From positions 70,801-134,800 of the forward strand of contig JACPOB010000070.1 of the NCBI GenBank assembly GCA_016185145.1: 64,000 nt of DNA. The letters run 5' to 3'. Below the pieces are notes generated by a model. The model had not been told where the DNA came from. It saw nothing but the letters and a program-made list of their open reading frames with translations, and searched no databases. Positions 15,661 to 23,783 of this stretch are shown here, piece after piece. Both the position numbers and the translations under genes were made by a program. The DNA is from Rhodospirillales bacterium. GTDB lineage: Bacteria > Pseudomonadota > Alphaproteobacteria > Reyranellales > Reyranellaceae. The stretch's first letter is position 1; every line of letters starts with the position of its first letter.

Positions 15661-16913
15661 GGCATCCTCGGTGACAGCGCGGCCGCCTCGGCCGTTGTTG
15701 GAGAATTGGCGGGGACGACGGTGGCCGGATCGTTGTCGATCCAGGTTTGCTCGAGGCGGTCGTAGGCCTCGAGAATCAGGTCGGTCGGCACCATTTGGGT
15801 GAGCGTGCAGAACGACGTCGTGGTGCCGGTGAAGGATCCGTTCTCGAACAGCTTGTTGACCGGCGAGCCGCCGCCGCAGATCGAATAGTACTCGCAACCG
15901 GTCTCGCAGGCCCGCGTGCCGGCGCGGATGTCGCGCCACAGAGCCGATTCGAGGCAGGCCGCGTGGATCTCGGCCAGCGAGTTGATGGTGATGTTGCCCA
16001 GCAGGAAGTCGCCGTAGTCCTTGTTCTTCATGCCGAGAAGCTCGGGCGAGAAGCTCGAGACGTTGCCGTGGCTGTCGACATTCAGCATGGCCAGCGGATC
16101 GCACTGGATGTTGCGTGTCGGCATGCCCTCGGGTCGGAACATGCGCGGCACCGTCTGGTCGATCTCGCGCACGAACTTCACCTTGCCGCTCGCCCGCGCC
16201 TGGTGCCAGAAGCGGCGCAGGAAGGCTGCAAAGCGCTTGCGCAGCTCGGCGCGCGGCGTGTCGAACAATTCGGAGACGTAGGTGCCCTCCGACTCTTCGA
16301 CGTTGAAGCAGACCTTGTCGATGTTCTCGCCGATGTAGAAGGCGAGCATGCCGTCAGGATCGGCCAGGCTGTCGTTCGACAGCACCGACAGGACGTGGAA
16401 CGGCACGCCGTTCTTCTGCAGGCAGCGGATGCCGGCCACCGTCTTGTCGAAGGTGCCCTTGCCGCTGCGCGTCTTGCGGTTGCGATCGTGGATCTCGCGC
16501 GGCCCGTCGATGCTGACGCCGATGCCGACGTTCCATTCCTGGAACAGGCGGCACCAGTCGTCGTTCACCAGTGTGCCGTTGGTCTGGAAGGAGTGCTTCA
16601 CGCTCACCGTCGAGGGCCGCAGCCGCTCGATCGTGGCGAAGGCCTCGCGATAGAAGGAGATGGGGGCCGCCATCGGCTCGCCGGCATGCCACAGCACGAT
16701 GATCTCGTGCGCGCACCAGCCCGAGGCGAAGACTTCGCTGAACAGGCGCGTCACCGTCGTCTGCGCCATGACGTGCTTGTTGCTGCGGTCGGGCAGGTAA
16801 CAGTAGCTGCAATTGATGTTGCAGAATGCCGTCGGCTGCAGCACCACCATGCCGATCTCGGGGCGCGGGGCCCCGCCGGCCGGAGGCCGAGCGTTCAGAA
16901 GCTCGCCCGTCAT
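15657..16913 (-). CDS. grrM: Radical SAM/SPASM cyclophane-forming maturase of the GRRM type
   Basis: 418 aa. The radical SAM cluster motif is FCNINCSYC (Cys31, Cys35, Cys38). The core has LWHAGEPM, SFQTNGTL, GVSIDGP and DKVCFNVEE strands as in the anaerobic sulfatase-maturase-like SPASM group. The C-terminal SPASM cysteines lie in CETGCEYYSICGGGSP and SFCTLTQ. It starts six bases after the stop of the precursor gene, whose repeats match the known substrate class of this family (Gly-rich peptides with aromatic-x-Asn triads). Family members cross-link the aromatic ring to the side chain of the third residue to make three-residue cyclophanes. The assignment rests on both the enzyme and the neighbouring precursor. 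Confidence 0.9.
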   Translation of the reverse strand: MTGELLNARPPAGGAPRPEIGMVVLQPTAFCNINCSYCYLPDRSNKHVMAQTTVTRLFSEVFASGWCAHEIIVLWHAGEPMAAPISFYREAFATIERLRPSTVSVKHSFQTNGTLVNDDWCRLFQEWNVGIGVSIDGPREIHDRNRKTRSGKGTFDKTVAGIRCLQKNGVPFHVLSVLSNDSLADPDGMLAFYIGENIDKVCFNVEESEGTYVSELFDTPRAELRKRFAAFLRRFWHQARASGKVKFVREIDQTVPRMFRPEGMPTRNIQCDPLAMLNVDSHGNVSSFSPELLGMKNKDYGDFLLGNITINSLAEIHAACLESALWRDIRAGTRACETGCEYYSICGGGSPVNKLFENGSFTGTTTSFCTLTQMVPTDLILEAYDRLEQTWIDNDPATVVPANSPTTAEAAALSPRMP

Positions 16914-16919
16914 GGGTGG

Positions 16920-17324
16920 TTACCAGTTATGCCAGCCGTTGCCCCAACCGCCGTTGTGCCAGCCATTGCCCCAGCCGCCATTGTGCCAGCCGTTGCCCCA
17001 GCCGCCGTTGTGCCAACCGAAGCCGCCATTGTGCCAGCCCCAGCCGCCGTTGTGCCAACCGTTGCCCCACCAGGCGAGCTGCTTCTCGGGATCGACCGCC
17101 ACGAACGGCTCGCCGTCCTGCGCGTATTGCTGCAGTGCGTCCGAAATCGACAGGCGAATCGACTGCAGGCGCTCGGCGACCTCGCCGGGTTTCTTCGGCT
17201 GGGCAGCGGCATCGGGCGACGCCGTCGCGGCCGCATCGGCGGAGGCGAGGCTGACCGAAAGGCCGAAGGCGCCTGCCGGCAACAATGCCGCCAATGCTCG
17301 AGCTGAACGACGATCCTGGGCCAT
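16920..17324 (-). CDS. grrA: GrrA/OscA-type RiPP precursor with WHN repeats
   Basis: 134 aa from the ATG at 17324, with an AGGAGGTTGC ribosome site. Residues 1-28 look like a secretion leader (ALAALLPAGAFGLSVSLASA). Residues 40-80 form the recognition/leader part (GEVAERLQSIRLSISDALQQ). From residue 85 the protein is a repeat core made only of Trp, Gly, His, Asn and one Phe. There are six Trp-His-Asn triads (at 90, 97, 104, 113, 122 and 131), the last three in exact nine-residue units GGWGNGWHN. This is the substrate profile of GRRM maturases, and the maturase gene follows after six bases. The predicted product is a secreted peptide with up to six Trp-Asn cyclophanes. The biological role of this peptide class is not established. 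Confidence 0.9.
   Translation of the reverse strand: MAQDRRSARALAALLPAGAFGLSVSLASADAAATASPDAAAQPKKPGEVAERLQSIRLSISDALQQYAQDGEPFVAVDPEKQLAWWGNGWHNGGWGWHNGGFGWHNGGWGNGWHNGGWGNGWHNGGWGNGWHNW
16923..17069 (-). repeat. Coding tandem repeats of the RiPP core
   Basis: DNA repeats of 27 bp (three near-identical copies at the 3' end of the gene) and two shortened 21-bp copies. They encode GGWGNGWHN, GGWGWHN and GGFGWHN. The high nucleotide identity between units points to recent expansion by slippage or unequal crossing over. Confidence 0.85.
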
Positions 17325-17391
17325 GCAACCTCCTATGCCGAAGGCACACGTTACCCAGACATGCGATCTGCTCGCAAATGAAAAGAGGAAA

Positions 17392-17889
17392 TCAGTTGAG
17401 CAATTGGCTGGTCACGCCCGTCAACAGACGGTCCGAATCGATCCAGACGCGGTGGAAGTTCGCATCGTCCGTCGGCCGCGGGACGGCCGGTTCGACGGCA
17501 AAACCGATCGAACGCAGCAGCTCGATCGCCCGTACCTTGCGCGAATCGACATAGTTCTCGAGCCGCGGGAACTGGCTCAGCATCTCGCCGAACACCAGTC
17601 GCGACAGCGATTCCAGCTCGGTGGGGTTGTTGTCGAAGGTCTCGCAGGCCAGCATCCAGAGATGCCCGACATCGGGGTCGTCGGACACCGGCGTGACCCC
17701 CCACAGGGCGGTCGGCGTGCCGTTGCTGTCGCGCGCCGCCCATACTTGCGCGCTGCAGGCGCAGGTCTGCAATAACCGATTGATCTGCATGCCATCCCTC
17801 TCACCGCTCCACTGATCGTGATCCTCGTCGATCACGGCGGCGAGAAAGGCGACATCCACCGAAGTGGCGAGCTGAACTTGGTAGCGCAT
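17392..17889 (-). CDS. GNAT-like acetyltransferase upstream of the RiPP genes
   Basis: 165 aa. The central strand-helix pattern VWAARDSNGTPTALWGVTPV, then VGHLWMLACETF and a C-terminal RKVRAIELLRSIGFAVEP (pieces near residues 48, 74 and 122), fits a GNAT or DUF2833-like acetyltransferase fold. The P-loop for acetyl-CoA (Q/RxxGxG/A) is not clear, so activity is uncertain. It lies 67 bases upstream of grrA on the same strand with no gene between. It could be co-transcribed and could modify a peptide or protect the host from it. It could also be an unrelated neighbour. Confidence 0.7.
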   Translation of the reverse strand: MRYQVQLATSVDVAFLAAVIDEDHDQWSGERDGMQINRLLQTCACSAQVWAARDSNGTPTALWGVTPVSDDPDVGHLWMLACETFDNNPTELESLSRLVFGEMLSQFPRLENYVDSRKVRAIELLRSIGFAVEPAVPRPTDDANFHRVWIDSDRLLTGVTSQLLN

Positions 17890-17940
17890 GATCGTACAGC
17901 GTCGTGGGCGGTCGAATGTTCCTCGATGGGTCGGCGATTT

Positions 17941-19074
17941 CTAACTGCGGACGAGGCGGAACAATTGCGTCGGCAGCACGTTGGGGGCGCCCGGCCTGAA
18001 CCACGGCATCTCGTGCAAGTGCGAGGCAGTGACGTAGAGCGAGCCGTCCGGCCCTTCGGCCAGGCTGTCGGGCCAGCTGAGCTTGTCGCTGGACATCACC
18101 GTCTCCGACCGCTCGCCCGTCCACATCCGCACCTCGTTGCCCTCGGGCGCGGTGAGATAGAGGATGCCGTCGCGGCTCATCAGCAGGCCGTCGGCAACAT
18201 GGGTGGCGCCGACCTTCTCGATCTTCCGCGCGGCGTCCTCCGGGTTGTCCGACGTCAGCGCGGCAGTGTCGATGCGATAGAGCGTGCGGCCGGTGAGCGC
18301 CTGCCAGTAAAGGGTGCCGCCATCGATCGACAGCGCGATTCCATCGGCTGCCGCCTGGAAGGGGCGGCCGTCGGGCCGCTTGATCTTCTCGCCCTTCACC
18401 GTGACCTCGACGCCCTTTTCCGGCTGTGTGCTGGGATGACCGTCGAGCCGGGCATGCGATACGCCCGACTCGAGATCGACGACGACGATGGCGCCGCGCG
18501 CGCCGGAATCGGTGATGAAAGCCGTGGCGCCATTGGGATGAAGACGCACGTCGTTCAGGTAGCTGCCCTGCAACGCCACGTCTTCGCCAAAATGGATGAC
18601 CTGGGCGACCTTGCCGGTGGCGAGTTCGATGCGCACCAGCTTCGGTCCGCCGGGAATGACCTTGTCGATGCCCGGCGACGCCGGGTCGAGTACCCAGAGA
18701 TTGCCGCGATTGTCGGCCACCACCGACTGCACGCACACGAAGTGGTCACGGGGCGAGGACGCGGCGCCGCCGGCGTTGCGCCACGAATTCCAGGCGTCGT
18801 CGGGGTATGGCTTCAGTGTGCCGTCGCGCGCCACCTCGGCGACCGAGATCGGACTGTCCTCGGTCCAGCGCGGAAAGTTGACGAAAACACGACCCTCCGC
18901 CGTCACCGCGACACCAGTCGCCTGGTGATCGAAGTGTGCGACTTCCTCGAGCTGGAAGGTGGGGCGCTTGCCGGCCGGTGCCAGCGCCTGCTGGGGTACG
19001 CGGGTCTGGGCACGGACCAAGCCGCTCGACAGCACCGCCAAGCCGCCGGCCAGGATGAATCGACGGTGGACCAT
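17941..19074 (-). CDS. Major royal jelly/yellow-like secreted beta-propeller protein
   Basis: 377 aa from the ATG at 19074, with a Tat-like leader (HRRFILAGGLAVLSSGLV) cleaving near RAQT. The mature protein carries repeated propeller strands: TGVAVTAEGRVFVNFPRW, NLWVLDPASPG, GSYLNDVRLHPNGATAFITD, ADGIALSIDGGTLYWQALTG and DSLAEGPDGSLYVTAS. This is the MRJP/SMP-30 superfamily. Bacterial members are periplasmic and often lactonase-like, with unknown substrates. It stands 51 bases upstream of the GNAT gene on the same strand and diverges from the cupin gene, with an 81-bp shared promoter region. Confidence 0.85.
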   Translation of the reverse strand: MVHRRFILAGGLAVLSSGLVRAQTRVPQQALAPAGKRPTFQLEEVAHFDHQATGVAVTAEGRVFVNFPRWTEDSPISVAEVARDGTLKPYPDDAWNSWRNAGGAASSPRDHFVCVQSVVADNRGNLWVLDPASPGIDKVIPGGPKLVRIELATGKVAQVIHFGEDVALQGSYLNDVRLHPNGATAFITDSGARGAIVVVDLESGVSHARLDGHPSTQPEKGVEVTVKGEKIKRPDGRPFQAAADGIALSIDGGTLYWQALTGRTLYRIDTAALTSDNPEDAARKIEKVGATHVADGLLMSRDGILYLTAPEGNEVRMWTGERSETVMSSDKLSWPDSLAEGPDGSLYVTASHLHEMPWFRPGAPNVLPTQLFRLVRS

Positions 19075-19155
19075 CGGTCTTCCCCGGGAGGACACTGGAA
19101 CCCCAACGCCGGGCAGGCCGGCCGGTTGCGGAACCGGGACAGGAAGGAGCGACCG

Positions 19156-19665
19156 ATGACCGAGGTGCAGACCTTTCGCTTCGACGACGACGGCGAGACG
19201 CCCAACAATCCGCGCCTGCCGCTGATCGTCTACCGCAATGCCTTTCCGCCGGAGCGCGAGAAGGATCCCGCGGTGCCGTTCGAGCGTGCTTTTGCCGCCC
19301 ACGGTTGGGGCGACGGCTGGCGCAACGGCATCTATTCCTTCCTGCACTTCCACACCGGGACACACGAAGTCCTGGGCATCGCGCGCGGCCGGGCGACCGT
19401 GGAGTTCGGCGGAGCCAAGGGCAGCAGGCTCGGCGTAGAGGCGGGCGACGTCGTCGTGCTGCCGGCGGGCACCGGCCATCGCCGCATCGACGCGAGCGGC
19501 GACCTTCTGGTGGTCGGCGCCTATTCGCTGAACGGTTCGCTCGACCAGAAGCGGCCGGGCGAGATCGACCATCGCAAGGCGCTCGACAATGTCGCGAAGG
19601 TGCCGCTGCCCGAGATGGACCCGGTGCACGGCAAGTCGGGCCCGCTGATGGAATTGTGGAAGTAG
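19156..19665 (+). CDS. Cupin-domain protein
   Basis: 169 aa from the ATG at 19156, preceded by AGGAAGGAGCGACCG. The cupin metal motif appears as FLHFHTGTHEVLGIARG (residues about 66-82) and the second as LPAGTGHRRIDAS (about 108-120). The N-terminus (IVYRNAFPPEREKDPA) and the C-terminal MDPVHGKSGPLMELW are typical of the YjlB-like cytosolic cupins. Function in this subfamily is not known; metal-dependent isomerase or dioxygenase chemistry is possible. It is divergent from the royal-jelly-like gene. Confidence 0.85.
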   Translation: MTEVQTFRFDDDGETPNNPRLPLIVYRNAFPPEREKDPAVPFERAFAAHGWGDGWRNGIYSFLHFHTGTHEVLGIARGRATVEFGGAKGSRLGVEAGDVVVLPAGTGHRRIDASGDLLVVGAYSLNGSLDQKRPGEIDHRKALDNVAKVPLPEMDPVHGKSGPLMELWK

Positions 19666-19703
19666 CGCTGGGGGCGCGTCATGAGGCTCGTAGACCCGAC
19701 AGC

Positions 19704-19812
19704 ACCTCACCCTGAGGAGCATCGCGCAGCGATGCGTCTCGAAGGGTGGGCACCAGTCGTGGTGTAGCCCACCCTTCGAGACGCGCCCTTCGGGCGCTCC
19801 TCAGGGTGAGGT
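19704..19812. repeat. Family E palindromic repeat (CCTCACCCTGAGGAGC type)
   Basis: Starts ACCTCACCCTGAGGAGC, ends GCTCCTCAGGGTGAGGT, with inner arms GTCTCGAAGGGTGGGC and CCCACCCTTCGAGAC. Related copies lie at 26838-26945 (right end lost) and 29932-30088. A family A fragment (GCTGGGGGCGCGTCATGAGG) lies just upstream at about 19667. Confidence 0.85.
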
Positions 19813-19850
19813 CGTGGTGTTGCCCTGCCCCTCATAACGCGCCTCCAGCA

Positions 19851-21278
19851 TCAATTGAAGCCGCGATAGACCACGGTCGCGAACATGCCGGCGGCCATGT
19901 GGTAGAGGTTGTGGCAGTGGTACGCCCACAGGCCGGGATTGTCGGCGTCGAACACGACCTTCACCGTCGTGCGGGGCAGCACCAGCACCACGTCGCGCAC
20001 CGCGCCCGCAAAGGCCTGGCCGTTGATCTCCGTGACCTGGAATGAATGGCCGTGCAGGTGCATGGGATGCGCCATCATCGTCGTGTTGCGCATCACCAGC
20101 TCGACGCGTTCGCCCTTCTCGACGCCGACCGGCACGGCTTCCATGCCGTGCACGGCCATGCCCCAGACATAGCCCGACATGTTGCCCGTGAGATCGACCG
20201 GCACCGACCGGTCGATCGGCCGCGACGGCAATGGCTGGGCCGCGCGCAGCTTCATCTCGTCCATCAGGCCGAGCGCGGGAGCGGCCGTCTCCGCCGTCTC
20301 GGAAATCCTGGCGACCGCGGCACCACGCGGGCGCAGCACCACGCCCGTCTGCTTGGCGAGTCCTTCGCCGCGCGCCAGCACGGGCAGGGCCGATCCGTCG
20401 GCCGGCAGGCGGACCACGATGTCGACGCGCTGGGCGATGGCCAGCGGGAACTGGCGCACCTTCAGCGGCACCACCGGATTGCCGTCGACGGTCAGCACCG
20501 TGCCTTCGACATTGCCGAGCTCGATCATGAAGTTGGTCGAGGCCGCCGCATTGATGATGCGCAGCCGGACCTCAGCGCCTTTCTCGACATCGAAAACCTG
20601 CGGATCGGCAAGCGTACGATCGTTGGCCAGGAAGGCGTCGTAGGTCACGTCGTTCAGGTCCATGCCGCCGCCGGACGGCATGTTCATGCCGCCCCCCGCC
20701 ACGTTGCCCCCCGCCATGTTGCCCATCGCCGTCATCGGCTTGGGCTTGCGCAGCTCCTCGAAGATCAGGCTTGGCTTCCTCCAGGAGAAGTCCTCGAGCA
20801 GCATCACCACTTCCTGCAGGCCGCTGCGGATGGCGCTCTGCTCGCGCACGATCAGCGGTGCGGCCAGCAGGTTCTGCTCCTGCAGGCCGAAGTGCGAATG
20901 CATCCAGCGGGTGCCCGCGGGCTGGGCCGGGAAGCTGTACTCGGCGAACTTGCCGGGCGCGATCGGCGGGCCGGAGATGTAGGGCACGCCGTCCTGCCGC
21001 CACGGCGGGTTGAGCCCGTGCCAGTGCAGGCCCGACAGCACGTCGAGCCCGTTCTCCAGCTGCACGTCGAAGGTGTCGCCCTCGTTCAGCGCAATACCCC
21101 AGGCGCCTGACGGTTGGAAGGCGCCGTAGCGCGTCGCCGGCTTGCCGTTGACCTCGATCACCCGGCTGGTCAGCCGCAAGGTCTTGCGGCCGGCCCCCTG
21201 TGTGTGGCTTCGCGTCGAGGGCAGACCGACGGCGAGGCCGGCGGTCGCGGCAAGCAGGCTACGACGCGACAGATGCAT
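19851..21278 (-). CDS. Multicopper oxidase (laccase/CueO-like)
   Basis: 475 aa with a Tat leader (SRRSLLAATAGLAVGLPS). All copper motifs are intact: HWHG near residue 85, HSH near 128, HPMHLHGH near 408 and HCHNLYHMAAGM near 455. The axial position after the last motif is Met, giving a typical type 1 site. Residues about 190-215 are Met/Gly-rich (MGNMAGGNVAGGGMNMPSG), like the methionine loop of CueO. This suggests Cu(I) oxidation and copper tolerance in the periplasm, though phenol or metal oxidation is possible. It is divergent from the lactate/malate dehydrogenase-like gene, with 108 bp between the starts. Confidence 0.93.
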   Translation of the reverse strand: MHLSRRSLLAATAGLAVGLPSTRSHTQGAGRKTLRLTSRVIEVNGKPATRYGAFQPSGAWGIALNEGDTFDVQLENGLDVLSGLHWHGLNPPWRQDGVPYISGPPIAPGKFAEYSFPAQPAGTRWMHSHFGLQEQNLLAAPLIVREQSAIRSGLQEVVMLLEDFSWRKPSLIFEELRKPKPMTAMGNMAGGNVAGGGMNMPSGGGMDLNDVTYDAFLANDRTLADPQVFDVEKGAEVRLRIINAAASTNFMIELGNVEGTVLTVDGNPVVPLKVRQFPLAIAQRVDIVVRLPADGSALPVLARGEGLAKQTGVVLRPRGAAVARISETAETAAPALGLMDEMKLRAAQPLPSRPIDRSVPVDLTGNMSGYVWGMAVHGMEAVPVGVEKGERVELVMRNTTMMAHPMHLHGHSFQVTEINGQAFAGAVRDVVLVLPRTTVKVVFDADNPGLWAYHCHNLYHMAAGMFATVVYRGFN

Positions 21279-21386
21279 GGGGAGTCTCCGGGAGCGCCCG
21301 TCAGGCGCCTAGTATACCTCACGCCGGGCCGGCTTTGTTGCACATCGGCAGGCTCGCGGACATGCTTCGGCGCGGAGGGCAAGGCC

Positions 21387-22319
21387 ATGAAAATGGGCAT
21401 CATAGGCGTCGGCTCCGTCGGTTCGGCGATCGCCATGGCAGCGGCATCGCGGGCCCGCGTGCGCGAGGTCGTGCTGGTCGACCGCAATCGCGCTCGCGCC
21501 AAGGCGGTGGCGACCGACATGCACTACGGCGAGGCGCTGTCGCCCCTCGTCACCATTCGCGACGGCGACTATGCCGACCTGTCCGACGCCGGCGTTGCCA
21601 TCATCACCGCTGGCATCAACGAAAAGGCGGGCGGCGCCACCGACCGCAGCGATCCAGCCGGCCGCCTGCGCCTGCTCGACGCCAACGTCGCTGTCTTCCA
21701 GGACATCGTGCCGAAGCTCGTGAAGGCGGCACCCGAAACGGTGATCGTCGTCGCCACCGATCCGCCGGAGCCGCTGGCCGACGTGGCGCGCCAGCTTGCC
21801 GGCCACGATCGCATCGTCGACGCCGGCACCTATCTCGACAGCCTGCGCTTTCGCCTGCATGTCGGCGAGCGGCTGGGCCTCGGGCCGAACAGCGTCGAGG
21901 CCAACGTCGTCGGCGAGCACGGCACGTCGAGCGTGTTCCTGTGGTCGTCGGCGCGCATCGGCGGCATGCCGGTGCGCGAGCTGCTGGCCCGCCGCAAGAT
22001 CGAGTTCGACACCTTTCGCAAGGCCGTCGAGCAGGACGTCCGGTTCGCCAACATCACCATCATCGAAGGCATCGGCGCCAGCCAGTACGGCATCGGCATG
22101 GTGTGCGCGCGCATTGCCGAGGCGATCCTGGGTGACGAGCGCGCGGTCTTTCCGGTCGGCTCCTACAATCCGCGCTTCGGCACCACGGTGTCGCTGCCGA
22201 GCATCGTCGGCCGCCAGGGCGTGATCGAGGTCCTGGAGCCGGAGATGTCCGACGACGAGCGGCGGGGCCTCGAACGCGGCGCCGCTCGCCTGAAGGAGAC
22301 GGTGGCGAAGTATCTGTAG
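21387..22319 (+). CDS. Lactate/malate dehydrogenase family protein
   Basis: 310 aa from the ATG at 21387. The upstream part of the frame lies in the divergent oxidase gene. NAD-binding GVGSVGSA starts at residue 6. The catalytic Asp/Arg pair lies in GTYLDSLRFR (about residue 150) and the catalytic His in VVGEHGTSS (about 177). One conserved element differs: the usual TNPVD loop reads TDPPEP, with Asp for Asn and no following Asp. The substrate loop is also unusual (AGINEKAGGATDRSDPAGR). It is clearly in the LDH/MDH superfamily. Whether it uses lactate, malate or another 2-oxoacid is open. Confidence 0.85.
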   Translation: MKMGIIGVGSVGSAIAMAAASRARVREVVLVDRNRARAKAVATDMHYGEALSPLVTIRDGDYADLSDAGVAIITAGINEKAGGATDRSDPAGRLRLLDANVAVFQDIVPKLVKAAPETVIVVATDPPEPLADVARQLAGHDRIVDAGTYLDSLRFRLHVGERLGLGPNSVEANVVGEHGTSSVFLWSSARIGGMPVRELLARRKIEFDTFRKAVEQDVRFANITIIEGIGASQYGIGMVCARIAEAILGDERAVFPVGSYNPRFGTTVSLPSIVGRQGVIEVLEPEMSDDERRGLERGAARLKETVAKYL

Positions 22320-22330
22320 GCTGGAGCATC

Positions 22331-22454
22331 CCTCCCCAGCGAAGCTGGGGAGGTGTCCGCGAAGCGGACGGAGGGGTCATGAGCTTCCTTACTGATGCCC
22401 ATGACCCCTCCGTCGCCGTATGACGGCGCCACCTCCCCAGCGAAGCTGGGGAGG
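22331..22454. repeat. Family F palindromic repeat (CCTCCCCAGCGAAGCTGGGGAGG type)
   Basis: Both ends carry the hairpin CCTCCCCAGCGAAGCTGGGGAGG, and the inner arms are CGGAGGGGTCATGAG and CATGACCCCTCCG. Copies with the same ends lie at 23584-23711 and 37428-37570. It fills the gap between the LDH-like and amidohydrolase genes, which converge. Confidence 0.9.
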
Positions 22455-22461
22455 AACTGCT

Positions 22462-23556
22462 TTAACCCGCCATGTTGAGCAGCTTCGCCGCCGTGCCGCC
22501 CAGCACCGCGACCTTCTGGTCGTCGCTGAGCGAATCGCAGGCGAAGATGTGGTCCACGGGCTTGAGCTGCCAGGGATAGGGATAGTCGCTGCCCAGCACG
22601 ATCTGGCTGGCGCCGACCTGGGCCGCGAGGTGGCGGATGGCTTCCGGCGAGAAGATCAGCGAATCGAAGTAGAGCTGGTTCAGGTACTCCGTCGGCTTCT
22701 TCTTCAGCTTGACGTCGGTCTTGCAGCCGGCCGGGCCGACCATGCAGGCATGGTCGGAGCGGTCGGCATAGGAGGGCAGGTAGCCGCCGCCATGGGCGGC
22801 GATGACCTTGAGGCCGGGGAACTTGTCGAGCGTGCCCTCGAAGATCAGGTGCGACAGCGCGATCGTGGTCTCCAGCGGATTGCCGATGGTGTTGCCGAGC
22901 CAGCCGTTGCCGGCCAGCCGCTTGGAAATCTCCGGCACGCCCTGCGGATGAATGAACAACGGCACGCCGAGTTCCTCGGCCTTGGCCCACACCGGATGGA
23001 ATTTGGGATCGGAGAATTCCGCGCTGCCGACCGCGCCGCCGATCGCGGCGCCCTTCAGTCCCTGCTTCTTCACCGCGGTCTCGAGCTCCTGCACGGCAAG
23101 GTCGGGCGCCTGCAGGGTGAGCGAGGCGAAGGCGGCGAAGCGATCGGGCTTGGAAGCGCAGAGCTCGGCCAGCTTCTCGTTCTGCAGCTTGACGATCTGG
23201 CCGGCGAGCTCGCGGTCGCGGCCGTACCAGAAGGGGTTGATCGACAGCACCTCCATGTCGACGGCCTGTCCGTCCATCGCCTTGAGCCGCTTGTCGATCT
23301 CGACGAACGCTTCGGCCGCGCCGTTGACCGGCGGCAGCTGCACCGCGGCAGCGTCGGCGCCGAGCAATGCGCCGGCCTCGCGGAAGTGGCAATGCGCGTG
23401 CACGTCGATCGTCTTGACCTTCCTGCCGTTGACGACCACGGGCAGGGTGCGCGACGTGCCTTGCGCATGCGCGCGTTCGAGCAGGCCGCAGCTGCAGAAG
23501 ACGATTCCGGTCGCGGCGGCGGTGCCGCCCTTGAGGAAGTTTCGGCGCGTGGTCAT
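22462..23556 (-). CDS. Secreted amidohydrolase 2 (ACMSD-like) family protein
   Basis: 364 aa. The Tat leader TTRRNFLKGGTAAATGIVF contains a Cys pair near residue 21. The metal ligands of the TIM-barrel amidohydrolase_2 family are visible: DVHAHCHF (about residue 50), the barrel His in FIHPQG (about 200), AHGGGYLPS (about 255) and the Asp in LGSDYPYPW (about 320). Relatives decarboxylate or hydrolyse aromatic acids, but export through Tat is less common and the substrate is unknown. It is flanked on both sides by family F repeats. Confidence 0.87.
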   Translation of the reverse strand: MTTRRNFLKGGTAAATGIVFCSCGLLERAHAQGTSRTLPVVVNGRKVKTIDVHAHCHFREAGALLGADAAAVQLPPVNGAAEAFVEIDKRLKAMDGQAVDMEVLSINPFWYGRDRELAGQIVKLQNEKLAELCASKPDRFAAFASLTLQAPDLAVQELETAVKKQGLKGAAIGGAVGSAEFSDPKFHPVWAKAEELGVPLFIHPQGVPEISKRLAGNGWLGNTIGNPLETTIALSHLIFEGTLDKFPGLKVIAAHGGGYLPSYADRSDHACMVGPAGCKTDVKLKKKPTEYLNQLYFDSLIFSPEAIRHLAAQVGASQIVLGSDYPYPWQLKPVDHIFACDSLSDDQKVAVLGGTAAKLLNMAG

Positions 23557-23583
23557 GGGGCGTCCCTCCGATGACTGTTTCTT

Positions 23584-23711
23584 CCTCCCCAGCGAAGCTG
23601 GGGAGGTGTCGCCGTCGTGCGGCGACGGAGGGGTCGGAAGGTTCCGACGTGACTCATGACCCCTCCGTCGGCGTATGACGCCGACACCTCCCCTTGCTGC
23701 GCATGGGGAGG
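23584..23711. repeat. Family F palindromic repeat, upstream of the amidohydrolase
   Basis: Left end CCTCCCCAGCGAAGCTGGGG, inner arms GGAGGGGTCGG and CATGACCCCTCCGTCG, right end diverged to CCTTGCTGCGCATGGGGAGG. With 22331-22454 it brackets the amidohydrolase gene. Confidence 0.85.
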
Positions 23712-23783
23712 AAAGAAGTCTAGGCCCACCGCGCCGTCGCCGGAACGGACGGAGTGGAGATCACTTGGTGATATGCAATTCTG

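Noticed and set aside
16923..17069. Possible CRISPR array from regular short repeats
   Set aside because: The units are directly adjacent without spacers and are in-frame codons of the RiPP core.
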